From contig CAZFVY010000010.1 of the NCBI GenBank assembly GCA_964522665.1, forward strand, positions 1 through 64,000: a DNA stretch of 64,000 nucleotides, in the 5' to 3' direction. This DNA comes from CAZFVY01 sp964522665. Its GTDB lineage: Bacteria; Verrucomicrobiota; Verrucomicrobiia; Limisphaerales; CAZFVY01. A program made the translations under genes and the position numbers. This document shows positions 8,454 to 16,966 of the stretch, piece by piece. The notes beneath the pieces were generated by a model that saw nothing but the letters and a program-made list of their open reading frames with translations, made no database searches and was not told the DNA's origin. Within the stretch, counting starts at the first letter, position 1; the number at the start of each line of letters is the position of its first letter.

Positions 8454-9719
8454 ATGAACGTCCAGCTTCCCGAGAACGCAGGCGCGCCTTCCGGTTCGGC
8501 CCCGCTGTCCCCTCCACTTCGTGACGCCGCCCCGTCCGCGCCGCTGCCGCTCAGAATTCTACTGGTGTCCGATGACGCGGCGGCGATTAAGTCGATCAAG
8601 TCCGCGCTCGCGTCACCGGCGAATGAGATTATCCTGGCGCCCCGCGGCGTCGCCGCGGTCGCGTGCGCGGGCGCCGAAGAAATCTCCGTCATCGTAATCA
8701 CCACGGAAGAGCCGGCCGGCGGCGCTCTTGAACTAGCCGCGCGCCTCCGCGAATTCGCCGAGGCTGAGCCAATTCCACTCGTGTTCGTAGGGGTCGGCGC
8801 CGAGACGTTCGACTTCGCTTCCCGCCTCCGTTCGTTCGCGGACGCGGACTACCTCCCCGCGCCGTGGGGACCGGACCTGTTGCGATTGCGCTTGAACATT
8901 TGGGCCAAATTATCTGGCCCGCGGCGCGTCGTTCAGACCCAGCCGACGGAAGCACGGGAGCGAACGGAACGGGAAGTCGAATCACGGCGTCGAATCGCCG
9001 AGTTGACCGCGGCCAATCTCGAACTGGACTCCTTCGCGAACACGCTCGCGCACGACTTGCGCGCCCCGGTTCGGATCGTGCAGGGCTTCGCGAAGATCCT
9101 CCAGGAAGAATCGCCGCTGCTGGGCGACGAAGGAAGGGAATGCTGCGCTCAAATCATCGGAGCCGCCAAACGAATGGACGCGCTGATCCGGGACTTGCTG
9201 GCGTATTGCCGGCTGAGCCGCTGCGAGATGAACCTCGAGGCCGTTTCGCTTGAAGCCGCGCTCTTCGAGGCCCTCGCGCAATTCGGCCGCGAAATCCAGG
9301 AACGCAAGGCCCAAATCGACACGCAGACCAACCTGCCCCGTGTCATTGCCCACTCATCCACCTTGACCCTGGCCCTCGCGAATCTGATTTCCAACGCCTT
9401 GAAATTCGTCAACGAATCCGCCCCGCCGCGCGTGCGCGTCTGGGCCGAAACGAAGGGCGACCGGGTGCGCGTTTGGGTCGAAGACAACGGGATCGGCATC
9501 CCGGAAAACCTACAGGCCCGGGTCTTCGGCGTTTTCGAGCGGGGCCACAGTCACGAGCGCTACCCGGGAACCGGCGTCGGCCTGGCCATCGTGAAAAAAG
9601 GTATCTCCCGCATGAACGGCGACGTCGGCCTCGAATCGACGGCGGGTCAGGGAAGCCGCTTCTGGCTCGAACTGAATCGCGCGCCCGATCAAGACGAAGA
9701 GCTCGCCTCCACGCGTTGA
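8454..9719 (+). CDS. Histidine kinase with degenerate N-terminal receiver domain
   Basis: This soluble 421-residue kinase has no transmembrane segment. Residues about 33-155 have a CheY-like receiver layout (LRILLVSDDAAAIKSIKSAL ... YLPAPWGPDLL), but the phospho-acceptor Asp appears to be Thr (VIVITTEEPAG) and the usual Lys of the YxxKP motif is Ala. A short helical linker (165-190) precedes HisKA with the H-box SFANTLAHDLRAPVR, His200 being the phospho-acceptor. HATPase_c follows: N-box LANLISNALKF, G1 VEDNGIGIP, F-box VFGVFERGH, G2 GTGVGLAIVKK. This resembles cyanobacterial/phytochrome-type kinases (LAHDLRAPVR). No response regulator gene is adjacent. Confidence 0.9.
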   Translation: MNVQLPENAGAPSGSAPLSPPLRDAAPSAPLPLRILLVSDDAAAIKSIKSALASPANEIILAPRGVAAVACAGAEEISVIVITTEEPAGGALELAARLREFAEAEPIPLVFVGVGAETFDFASRLRSFADADYLPAPWGPDLLRLRLNIWAKLSGPRRVVQTQPTEARERTEREVESRRRIAELTAANLELDSFANTLAHDLRAPVRIVQGFAKILQEESPLLGDEGRECCAQIIGAAKRMDALIRDLLAYCRLSRCEMNLEAVSLEAALFEALAQFGREIQERKAQIDTQTNLPRVIAHSSTLTLALANLISNALKFVNESAPPRVRVWAETKGDRVRVWVEDNGIGIPENLQARVFGVFERGHSHERYPGTGVGLAIVKKGISRMNGDVGLESTAGQGSRFWLELNRAPDQDEELASTR

Positions 9720-9741
9720 GGCGGCCCTGGCGCTCCGCGGC

Positions 9742-10761
9742 TTAGTGCGCGTGAGTCAACTCCAGGCCGTGGGCATGGGCGTGCTGCAGATGCTCTTCTC
9801 CGTCCCCGCCCAACGCGGCGAACGGCTTGCCCCCCATTTCCTGGTACGCCTTCTCCACCTGACCGGCCAACCCACCGCCCACGTAGCGCGCGATGGCGGG
9901 CTGCTGGCTCAACGCGGTCTTGATGTCCGGCACGGCCGCCTTGACCTGCGCCGAATCTTTCCCCGCGTCCACCAGCGCTTTCACCTGTTTGCGTAGTTCG
10001 ACAAAGAATTTCTGTTGTTCTTCGAGCACCTGAGCGCCTCCCATCGGCCCGTGACCGGGACAAATCGTCTTAGCCCCCAGTTGACGCGCCGCCTCGATCG
10101 TTTCGATCCACGCGCCCGTGTCGCCATCCGCGACGTAGTTGTACGGCCCGTTCACGCACGCGTCGCCAGTGAACAGGATCTTCTCCTTCGGCAACCAGGC
10201 AAAGCCGTCACCGTGCGTATGCGCCACGCCGAAATAGCGCAGTTCGACCCGGTGCTTGCCATCGTCAAAAACCAGCTCGCGCGGAAACAGCAACGTCGGC
10301 GGTTTAAGCTTCGTCGCCGCGACATCGGGACGCGATTTCGCCATGTCTTCCCAGCGACCCGGTTTGTCGCCGTAGTAGCCGGTCTCGTATTTTTTCATCT
10401 CCTCGATCACCCCGCTATTGGCGACCGGCACCGCCCCCTGATCGACCCACGCCTGATTGCCGTAGGCATGATCGCCATGATGGTGGGTATCGAAAGCAAA
10501 CCGAATCGGCTTGTCGGTCACCGCTTTGATCTTGGGAATGATGAGTTGCGCGCCGGACGGAAAATTCGCGTCGATCACCAGCACGTAATCGTCAAAAATG
10601 ATCCAACCATTGTTGCAATGCCCCTGCGCCAGATTCCCCTCGTGAAAATAAACGTCCGGCGCCAACTTGACCGCTTCGTTGACCTGCGCCCACGTTGAAA
10701 TCGACGCGCAGAGACCCGCGGCCAGCGCGGCCACGCCATAATTGAACCGGGAATTTCTCAT
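9742..10761 (-). CDS. Exported metallo-beta-lactamase-fold hydrolase
   Basis: This protein has 339 residues from the ATG chosen by an upstream AGGAG and a typical signal peptide (MRNSRFNYGVAALAAGLCAS ... TWAQ). The HxHxDH metal site is THHHGDHAYGNQAW; further ligand regions are GVAHTHGDGFAWL and TICPGHGPMGG. It therefore binds two metals in the periplasm. The closest groups are quinoprotein-relay and SoxH-like MBL hydrolases; a beta-lactamase role is possible but not shown. The tail is His-rich (HLQHAHAHGLELTHAH), suggesting metal chelation. It converges on the histidine kinase with only 22 nt between stops. Longer in-frame starts exist upstream but would bury the signal peptide. Confidence 0.88.
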   Translation of the reverse strand: MRNSRFNYGVAALAAGLCASISTWAQVNEAVKLAPDVYFHEGNLAQGHCNNGWIIFDDYVLVIDANFPSGAQLIIPKIKAVTDKPIRFAFDTHHHGDHAYGNQAWVDQGAVPVANSGVIEEMKKYETGYYGDKPGRWEDMAKSRPDVAATKLKPPTLLFPRELVFDDGKHRVELRYFGVAHTHGDGFAWLPKEKILFTGDACVNGPYNYVADGDTGAWIETIEAARQLGAKTICPGHGPMGGAQVLEEQQKFFVELRKQVKALVDAGKDSAQVKAAVPDIKTALSQQPAIARYVGGGLAGQVEKAYQEMGGKPFAALGGDGEEHLQHAHAHGLELTHAH

Positions 10762-10949
10762 CCACCGACTCTCCTGAAAACGCTCGGTCCCGTCAAATCG
10801 GAAACGACGCGCCGTTCGCTGCCGTCGCAACGTCGGGGCGAAGCGTCGAATGCTTGAATTCCTCGTGCTGTATCGTCCGAAGCCCAACGTCGGAAGAGCC
10901 GAATGCCCGCGGCAAATCGTGAAACCTGCCGCGGTTGGTTCCGCTACGT

Positions 10950-11588
10950 TCAGACCTCTGAACGTGCGTCCGCCGAACGGGCCTGCCTGATAAACTCGAC
11001 TAGAAGTCGCCGGTCCTTCCGGCCCGGCGAAGACTCCACCCCGCTCGAAACGTCCACGCCGAACGGTCGGGTGTGCCGAATCGCCTCCGCGACATTGCCC
11101 ACCGTCAATCCGCCCGCCAGGACGATCGGACGCCCCAGTTGCTTCGCCTCGCGCGCCAAGTCCCAGTTAAACGTTGCCCCTGCTCCTCCCTGCTTGCCCG
11201 GAACGTAACTATCCAGCAGCCACGCCGAGGTCCGATAGCGTCCCAGCGTTTTCAAAGTCTCCGGTCCCTGCACTCGAAACGCCTTCAGCACGGCGACCGG
11301 CGCGAATTGACGACAGTAGGCCGGGGTCTCGTCGCCGTGGAACTGCAGGGTATCCAGCCCGTAGTCTTCGACCGCGCTGGCAGCGAGCTTTGGTGGCGCG
11401 TTCACGAACACCCCAACCTTGGCCAAAAACGGCGGCATTCGTCCGATAATCTTGCCCATCGCGGAAAGCGTTACATACCGCGGGCTTGCTTTGTGCATGA
11501 TAAAGCCCAGCGCGTCCGCGCCGGCGTCAATCGCCGCCCACGCGTCGTCCAAGTTCGTGATTCCGCAGATCTTAATTCTAACGCTCAT
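10950..11588 (-). CDS. trpF: Phosphoribosylanthranilate isomerase
   Basis: TrpF converts N-(5-phosphoribosyl)anthranilate to CdRP in tryptophan synthesis. The 212-residue protein has the hallmark RIKICGITNLDDA at the N-terminus (catalytic Cys), LGFIMHKASPRYV, the LQFHGDE strand, and the phosphate-binding end PIVLAGGLTVGNVAEAI with GVDVSSGVESSPGRKD, including the catalytic Asp region. The start at 11588 is chosen because the protein then begins MSVRIKICG; GGAA lies shortly upstream. Other trp genes are not adjacent, so trpF stands alone here. It is divergent from the multicopper oxidase. Confidence 0.95.
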   Translation of the reverse strand: MSVRIKICGITNLDDAWAAIDAGADALGFIMHKASPRYVTLSAMGKIIGRMPPFLAKVGVFVNAPPKLAASAVEDYGLDTLQFHGDETPAYCRQFAPVAVLKAFRVQGPETLKTLGRYRTSAWLLDSYVPGKQGGAGATFNWDLAREAKQLGRPIVLAGGLTVGNVAEAIRHTRPFGVDVSSGVESSPGRKDRRLLVEFIRQARSADARSEV

Positions 11589-11812
11589 CTCATTCTGTTC
11601 CTTCGCAACCTCGCGCAACCCCGCTCTAAGCCCCTCGGCGCCTCGTGGCGGCGATGTCGAGTCATCCACGCCGCCAATCTACGCGACCGAAATACTGAAG
11701 CCAGCCACAAAACCGGTTTTGACGCGACCGCCTAGACGCGACTCGGCGGCGGTTGACAAATCGGTTCAGCCGCGCAATTCTCAGAGCTGCCTTGGGGCGC
11801 TCTTGGAAGAAT

Positions 11813-13957
11813 ATGAATAATACGATCACGACTGAAACACGACACCGGTTGACCACCCTAATCATCGCTTGGATGGCGATTCTCGGTTCGCTACTCGCGA
11901 ACGCCCAGAACATGCCCGGGGGACCGCCGATGGCTTGCACGGTCGATCCCAATTGTCCTCCGGTTACCCAGCTCGCGCCGTTCCTCGATCCGCTGCCGAT
12001 TCCCACGAACGCGCAGCCGGCCCGCACGAACGCGAACTATTGTCTCTCAGTCGTCACCAACCTCTGCTATCAGGCGGTCCCCGAGTACGACGTCGTCATG
12101 ACCAACGTCATGCACTATTTCCACACGAATCTTCCGCCCGTCGAGGTGTTCGCGTACAACGGGCTTTATCCGGGGCCGACCTTCCAAACCGTCACCAACT
12201 CACCCATCGTGGTAAACTGGATTAATCGTTTACCGGCCCAATACCCGGCCTGGCTGGCGGCGAACACCAGCTTTCACGGCGTGACCGACCAGAGCATTCG
12301 AACCGTCGTCCATCTTCACGGCGGCGCCACCCTGCCCCGGTACGACGGCTACCCGACCAATTGGTACACCACCGGACACTCCGACCAATCGTTTTATGGT
12401 AACATCGACATCGGCACGGGCGGCCAAACGCTCTGGTATCACGATCACGGCATCGGCGTCACCGCCAACAACGTTTACGCCGGGCTCGCCGGATTTTATA
12501 TCGTGCGCAATACGGCTCTGGAACAGAGCCTGAACCTTCCCGGCGGCAAGTACGAAATTCCGATGGTGTTCCAGGACCGCGATATTCAAACGAACTGCGC
12601 TCCCGCCACGTTGGTCTTCACCAATTGCCCCTACCACAGTTTGGCGGTCGTCAACGGCAAGGTCACGCCATTCCTGGAAGTTGAGCCGAGAAAATATCGG
12701 TTTCGCATCCTCAACGGCGCCGGCGCCCGCACGTTCGGCCTCAATCTGCGCGTGACCGACACCAATGGCGTCCCCCTCACCAACAAACCGCCGGTCAAAC
12801 CCCCGGCCTTCCACGTGATCGGCAACGATGACGGGTTTTTGCCGCAAACGTCCGACCTCGCCGCCACCAACGGCGACAGCGGCCTGTTCCTGATGCCGGC
12901 CGAGCGGGTCGATGTCATTATCGACTTCACCAATTTTGTCGGTCGGTCGATTACGGTCATTAATCTCACCGGGAAAGCCGACCCGCCGTTTGCCCCCTCC
13001 ATCACCAACCTGATGCAGTTCCGAGTCTCCCTGCCGCTCAGCGCGCCCGACACCAGCAGCATCCCCGGCGTCATTATCACCAATTGGGTGCCGACCACGA
13101 ATCTGGTGAATCAAGCCGTCACCAACCGAACGATCGACCTGGACTTGGTGAACGAATCGCCCTTTCCCGGCCCGCCCTTCAATCCGAATGGCAGTGGCGT
13201 CATGGCGCTCCTGAATCGGATGCATTTTGACGACGACATCACCGAGATGCCCCACGCCGGCGATACCGAAGTCTGGACCTTGGTGAACTTGTCGAACGAG
13301 GCGCACCCCATCCACGTCCATCTGGTCGAGTTCCGCGTGGTGGATCGCGTGCGATTCGACGGTTGGAACACCAACAACGACCTGGCGTTCCCGCCGACGA
13401 TGGTCACCAATTACATCAACGACCGCGCCAACATGACGCTCACCAACATTTCGCACTATTTACTGCAGGACCCCACGCAGGATTTCCCCGCGTCGGATTT
13501 TGAGGCGGGGCCGAAGGACGTCGTCCGCGCGGCGCCGTTCTCCGTCACCCGCATCGTCATGCGCTGGCCGACCAACGCTCTTTTCTACACCACGCCCAGC
13601 GGCTCCAACTTGGGTTCCGACACGTTAGGTCGCTATGTCTATCACTGCCATATCCTCGATCACGAAGACAACGACATGATGCGGCCGCTGCAAGTCCTGC
13701 CGCCGTATCAACCCGCCTTGCAAACCATTCGCGACGCGGCGGTCAACCCGACTGGATTCAACCATTTCAAACTGGGCCTCACGACCCGCCTGGGCGAAAC
13801 GTACGGAATCGAATCCACGTCCGATCTATCACCGTCGGGGCGCTGGAGTTCGGTTCTCGACAATATCCTCGGAACGGGCGGCCTCCTTTCCGTCACGCCG
13901 CCACCCGCCACGAATCAAATGCTGATTTATCGCGTCCGACGCGCGCCGTCGCCGTAG
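11813..13957 (+). CDS. Secreted multicopper oxidase with C-terminal W/FYR module
   Basis: This protein has 714 residues from an ATG just after ttggaagaat, beginning with an Sec signal peptide (LIIAWMAILGSLLANAQN). The four copper-ligand motifs are present in order: VHLHGG, LWYHDHGIG, HPIHVHLVEF and YHCHILDHEDNDMM. The last supplies the type 1 site with an axial Met. This is a three-cupredoxin laccase/CotA/bilirubin-oxidase-type enzyme that oxidises phenolics or metals with O2. An unusual feature is the extra C-terminal module of about 65 residues (YGIESTSDLSPSGRW ... IYRVRRAPSP) shared with other exported proteins in this window. Substrate is not predictable. It stands alone. Confidence 0.93.
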   Translation: MNNTITTETRHRLTTLIIAWMAILGSLLANAQNMPGGPPMACTVDPNCPPVTQLAPFLDPLPIPTNAQPARTNANYCLSVVTNLCYQAVPEYDVVMTNVMHYFHTNLPPVEVFAYNGLYPGPTFQTVTNSPIVVNWINRLPAQYPAWLAANTSFHGVTDQSIRTVVHLHGGATLPRYDGYPTNWYTTGHSDQSFYGNIDIGTGGQTLWYHDHGIGVTANNVYAGLAGFYIVRNTALEQSLNLPGGKYEIPMVFQDRDIQTNCAPATLVFTNCPYHSLAVVNGKVTPFLEVEPRKYRFRILNGAGARTFGLNLRVTDTNGVPLTNKPPVKPPAFHVIGNDDGFLPQTSDLAATNGDSGLFLMPAERVDVIIDFTNFVGRSITVINLTGKADPPFAPSITNLMQFRVSLPLSAPDTSSIPGVIITNWVPTTNLVNQAVTNRTIDLDLVNESPFPGPPFNPNGSGVMALLNRMHFDDDITEMPHAGDTEVWTLVNLSNEAHPIHVHLVEFRVVDRVRFDGWNTNNDLAFPPTMVTNYINDRANMTLTNISHYLLQDPTQDFPASDFEAGPKDVVRAAPFSVTRIVMRWPTNALFYTTPSGSNLGSDTLGRYVYHCHILDHEDNDMMRPLQVLPPYQPALQTIRDAAVNPTGFNHFKLGLTTRLGETYGIESTSDLSPSGRWSSVLDNILGTGGLLSVTPPPATNQMLIYRVRRAPSP

Positions 13958-14158
13958 TTGCCGCGCGCGCGTGGACGAATGGTTTGAAACGTTCATCGTC
14001 TCCCGGGAGCGTCGGCGTCGAGTCCAGCGCTCGCGCCGACGCGCTGGCGTACGCCCACGGTAGCGCCTCGCCGTCGCTGCCAAATTCCCCCGAAGACAGG
14101 CGGAAGTTCGCCCGGTAGGTCGCCTCGGGTTCACGCTTTTTGGCGCTTGACACCATTC

Positions 14159-14175
14159 ACTTTGCATCACAAAGT
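14159..14175. promoter_or_regulatory. Palindromic operator-like site 1 (ACTTTG-N5-CAAAGT)
   Basis: actttgcatcacaaagt has perfect 6-bp arms around five bases. It shares the 11-mer ttcactttgca with site 2, 155 bp downstream. Two copies upstream of one gene suggest sites for a dimeric repressor. No regulator gene is adjacent. Confidence 0.5.
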
Positions 14176-14313
14176 ATCCCCGTGCAAACAAATTGAGCGT
14201 TGTTCGATCACGGTTATGAATCCGACCAAATTCCGATGTGTCCTGGCCAGCAACGATCCGCTTTTTCGGGCGCCGCCCGGCGAACCTGCCGGCCGGCCTT
14301 TTCGCGCTCGTTC

Positions 14314-14330
14314 ACTTTGCAATGCAAAGC
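14314..14330. promoter_or_regulatory. Palindromic operator-like site 2 (ACTTTGCAATGCAAAGC)
   Basis: ctttgca and tgcaaag are perfect 7-bp arms around a single A. The site lies about 82 bp before the ATG of the two-TM protein, a position suited to overlapping a promoter. It is the stronger of the two copies. Confidence 0.55.
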
Positions 14331-14411
14331 CGTTGAATCGATAAACATTGCCGTCACGGGCGTCCTCCGCTGGCGTCGCCGCGCAACCACAACCTCCAAC
14401 CCCATCGCAAA

Positions 14412-15020
14412 ATGAATAATATCTTTTCCGCCGTCCGAACTTTCGCGCTGATGACCGTCTGCCTCACGCTGCTCTGCGGCATTATCTACCTTTCCGTTCA
14501 ACAGACGCTGCGCCACCTGGCGAACGATCCGCAAATCCAACTCGCCGAAGACATCGCCGCCGCGCTTTCCCGCGGGGAAACGCCTGCCTTGCTCCGCGCG
14601 CCGACGAGCGAACGCCTCGACATCGCGCAAAGCCTGGCGCCTTTTGTGATCACGTATAATGCGAATGGCCAGCCAGAATTCGCCACTGGGCGCTTGGACG
14701 GCAAGACGCCAACTCCGCCGAGCGGCGTCCTGGAGCACGCGCGCGTCCAAGGCCAGAATCGCGTGACGTGGATGCCACGACACGACGTGCGTTGCGCCGC
14801 GGTGGTCGTCCCCTACTCCGGAGCCCACAGCGGTTTCGTCCTAGCGGCCCGTTCGCTCCGTGAGACCGAAGTCCGGGTCTCCCTGATTGGTCACCTTATC
14901 CTCGTCGCCTGGCTGGCTTCCCTCGTCACCCTCGCGCTGGCAACTCTCGCTCTTGCCCTGATCGCCCGCCTGTTCCCGACCTCGTCGGGACTGTCCGCGG
15001 TGAACCGAGTCGGAGTTTGA
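14412..15020 (+). CDS. Two-TM membrane protein with periplasmic domain, unknown function
   Basis: This 202-residue protein has a hydrophobic segment at about 10-30 (FALMTVCLTLLCGIIYLSV) and a second at about 160-190 (LILVAWLASLVTLALATLAL), enclosing roughly 125 residues that should face the periplasm. The motif after TM1, NDPQIQLAEDIAAAL, followed later by FVITYNANGQPEFATG, gives a sensor-like (Cache-like) impression, but no signalling domain follows TM2. I recognise the N-terminal NDPQIQ-AED pattern from unnamed small membrane proteins in other bacteria but cannot assign a function. The gene is preceded by two CTTTG palindromes, so it is probably controlled by a dimeric repressor encoded elsewhere. 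Confidence 0.75.
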   Translation: MNNIFSAVRTFALMTVCLTLLCGIIYLSVQQTLRHLANDPQIQLAEDIAAALSRGETPALLRAPTSERLDIAQSLAPFVITYNANGQPEFATGRLDGKTPTPPSGVLEHARVQGQNRVTWMPRHDVRCAAVVVPYSGAHSGFVLAARSLRETEVRVSLIGHLILVAWLASLVTLALATLALALIARLFPTSSGLSAVNRVGV

Positions 15021-15154
15021 GGATGAGCACAAGGGTAAGGTTCCGAAGCGAGGTCGTTTGGAATCCTCCCCTTGGTGGATTGCGGTTCGCTGTTACGGGG
15101 AGTCCGCAGGGCCAAGGAAATAAAACGTAGGCGGTTTTCTGGGCGCGGATTTGT

Positions 15155-15183
15155 TTGCCAATGCCTTTTCGGCGCCCTAATCT
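15155..15183 (+). promoter_or_regulatory. Possible sigma-70 promoter of tRNA-Arg
   Basis: TTGCCA (15155-15160) matches five of six bases of TTGACA. After 17 bp comes TAATCT (15178-15183), a weak -10 box; CCTAAT two bases earlier is an alternative. Transcription would start roughly 8-12 nt before the mature tRNA. Confidence 0.4.
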
Positions 15184-15201
15184 GGAACCAGTTCGGTCAC
15201 T

Positions 15202-15278
15202 GCGCGAGTAGCTCAACTGGATAGAGCAACGGCCTCCGGAGCCGTAGGTTGTGGGTTCAACTCCCGCCTCGCGCACCA
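15202..15278 (+). tRNA. tRNA-Arg (anticodon CCG)
   Basis: A full cloverleaf can be folded by hand. Acceptor 15202-15208 pairs with 15268-15274. The D-arm is GCTC/GAGC. The anticodon stem ACGGC/GCCGT has loop ctccgga, giving CCG, which reads CGG (Arg). The T-arm GTGGG-TTCAACT-CCCGC has one G-U pair. The discriminator is A and CCA is encoded at 15276-15278. No duplicated tRNA 3' end indicating an integrated element was found nearby. Confidence 0.97.
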
Positions 15279-15469
15279 TTTCTTCCGCGGGGGTTCCAGG
15301 TTCGTCGAGTCTCCCGAACTGCTTCGTTCCAAATCATACCCCTCGCATCGCTCAAACAGTTTGCCCAATCAACTCCACCTGGAAGGTTCGCGAAAGATTG
15401 CCCTATCTCGACCTTCCAAACGGTTTTCCAAGGACGCCGAACGACCCTCACCGGGCATTCTCCAGGCCA

Positions 15470-16771
15470 CTACACCGCTTGGCCGGACGCCACCTCGACA
15501 TCGGTCCGCTTCAGCTGGCCGACGATGAAACAGTATGAAAAGAGGCCGATGATGAGCATGCAGGACGCCACGATGAATGGCGGCGCGTACGAACCGGTTT
15601 GCTTGACGAGGATGCCAGTGACCAGCGGCGCCATGCCGCCAAAGAGGTTGCCGGCAAAGTTTTCGATTCCGGTCCAGAGTCCGACCTGATTGGGCGGGGC
15701 GCAGCACTGCAGAATCACCAGCATGTTACCGCTCGCGAGACCGACCAGCGATCCGAGTATGATTAAAAGTATCGCCGTGTTCGCTTCCGTCACCCGCGCC
15801 GCTGGGATCAAAAACAGGCCGGTCAGGAAGGCCCCCGCGACAATCCCCTTGCGCACGCGCGTCTCGCTGTAGCCTTGACGGATCAACCGATCGGCGACCC
15901 AGCCGCCAATCGGCTCCGTCACGCCGAACACCAAGTACGGCAGCGAGGCGTAAATCCCCGCGCGCATAATCGTCAAGTGGCGCACCGTGACCAAATAATC
16001 GGGCAGCCAGGTCACCAACAAGTACCAGTAATAATCGAAACAGAGGAAGCCGAGGCAAATCCCCATCAGGTTTCGATTGGAAAAGAGGGCCATGATCTGG
16101 TCGAACACCGGTGGACATTCGGACCGTGGCCGCCGCGGCGTTTGATCCTGGAGTCCCGGCGGGCAGATGTAGAACCACGGGATCAACCAAAGCAGCGAAG
16201 CGAAGCCGACCAGCATGAACGTGATCCGCCAGCCATAATGGTCGAGAAACCAGGGGATCATGATTCCCTCCAGCACCAAGCCGCTCCGGGTGCCGGCGTC
16301 AAAGAGACCACACGGAAGCCCACGATCAGCCGGCTTGAACAGGAGGCTCACGATTTTGGTGCCGCCCGGCAGGTAAACCGATTCGCCGATCCCGAGCAAG
16401 ATGCGAAACGCGATCAACTGTTGAAGGTTCCGCGACCAGCCGATCAGCCCCTGGGCGATCGACCAGAGCGTGAAGGCGCCCGCGTACAACCAGCGCAGAT
16501 TGAAACGATCCGCGCACCAGCCGATCGGAACCTGCATCAACGCGTACGACCAGAAAAAAGCGGAAAGCAAGACTCCCTTCGCCAGCGGATCGAGGTGCAG
16601 GTCTTTCGAAATGAAGGGCAACGCCATCGAAATCGTCGCCCGGTCGAGATAATTGATCATCGACGCCGCCAGGAGGAGGATAACGATGGCCCACCGGCGA
16701 CGATGACTGACATTTAGACCGCGACCAGCGCCCTGCTCAAGCTCCGGGGTTGGCAACAGTTCAGCATTCAT
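15470..16771 (-). CDS. MFS transporter, anion:cation symporter (hexuronate/glucarate-like)
   Basis: This 433-residue inner-membrane protein has about 12 helices. The first-helix signature NYLDRATISMALPFI and the following ADRF loop match the anion:cation symporter branch of the major facilitator superfamily (hexuronate ExuT, glucarate GudP and similar). The RILLGIGESVYLPGGTKIVS region in helices 4-5 is typical of that branch. Uptake of a sugar acid with protons is therefore likely. It heads a minus-strand set with the Gfo/Idh/MocA and DUF1080 genes and lies near myo-inositol oxygenase, which makes glucuronate. That fits a uronate or related acid as substrate, but this is inference. Confidence 0.88.
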   Translation of the reverse strand: MNAELLPTPELEQGAGRGLNVSHRRRWAIVILLLAASMINYLDRATISMALPFISKDLHLDPLAKGVLLSAFFWSYALMQVPIGWCADRFNLRWLYAGAFTLWSIAQGLIGWSRNLQQLIAFRILLGIGESVYLPGGTKIVSLLFKPADRGLPCGLFDAGTRSGLVLEGIMIPWFLDHYGWRITFMLVGFASLLWLIPWFYICPPGLQDQTPRRPRSECPPVFDQIMALFSNRNLMGICLGFLCFDYYWYLLVTWLPDYLVTVRHLTIMRAGIYASLPYLVFGVTEPIGGWVADRLIRQGYSETRVRKGIVAGAFLTGLFLIPAARVTEANTAILLIILGSLVGLASGNMLVILQCCAPPNQVGLWTGIENFAGNLFGGMAPLVTGILVKQTGSYAPPFIVASCMLIIGLFSYCFIVGQLKRTDVEVASGQAV

Positions 16772-16914
16772 CGGTCTTGGGCGCGGTCAATCGAACTCAC
16801 GGACGCGTCACGGCGCTCCGATCGTTGACGATTCCATTTGACTCATTCGATCCTGCCAATGGCCGTAAAGCGTCATGCGCGGGGAAACAGAACCTTCCGG
16901 CGACCCGCGCTGAG

Positions 16915-16930
16915 GTCCGCTTTAGCGGAC
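16915..16930. repeat. Short perfect hairpin 3' of the Gfo/Idh/MocA gene
   Basis: gtccgct (16915-16921) and agcggac (16924-16930) are perfect 7-bp arms around TT. It lies 37 nt past the stop of the minus-strand oxidoreductase. No T-run follows, so a role in mRNA 3'-end protection is more likely than intrinsic termination. Confidence 0.35.
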
Positions 16931-16966
16931 ATTTATCCGCCGTCGCTCCGGTCGCCGAGGCCGAGA

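Larger units (their letters stand above)
13958..14411. other. Intergenic region carrying two related palindromes
   Basis: No gene is supported in this 454-base stretch. It contains two copies of a CTTTG-centred palindrome at 14159-14175 and 14314-14330, both ahead of the two-TM membrane protein gene, which probably reads from a promoter in this interval. Confidence 0.45.

Noticed and set aside
12230..13456. 408-codon open frame antisense to the multicopper oxidase
   Set aside because: It is a shadow of the GC-rich coding strand. The opposite strand carries all copper motifs, while this frame gives low-complexity Val/Gly/Arg/Asp sequence with no domain.
15202..15278. tRNA-Arg as an integration site
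   Set aside because: No integrase, no repeated tRNA 3' end and ordinary chromosomal genes on both sides.
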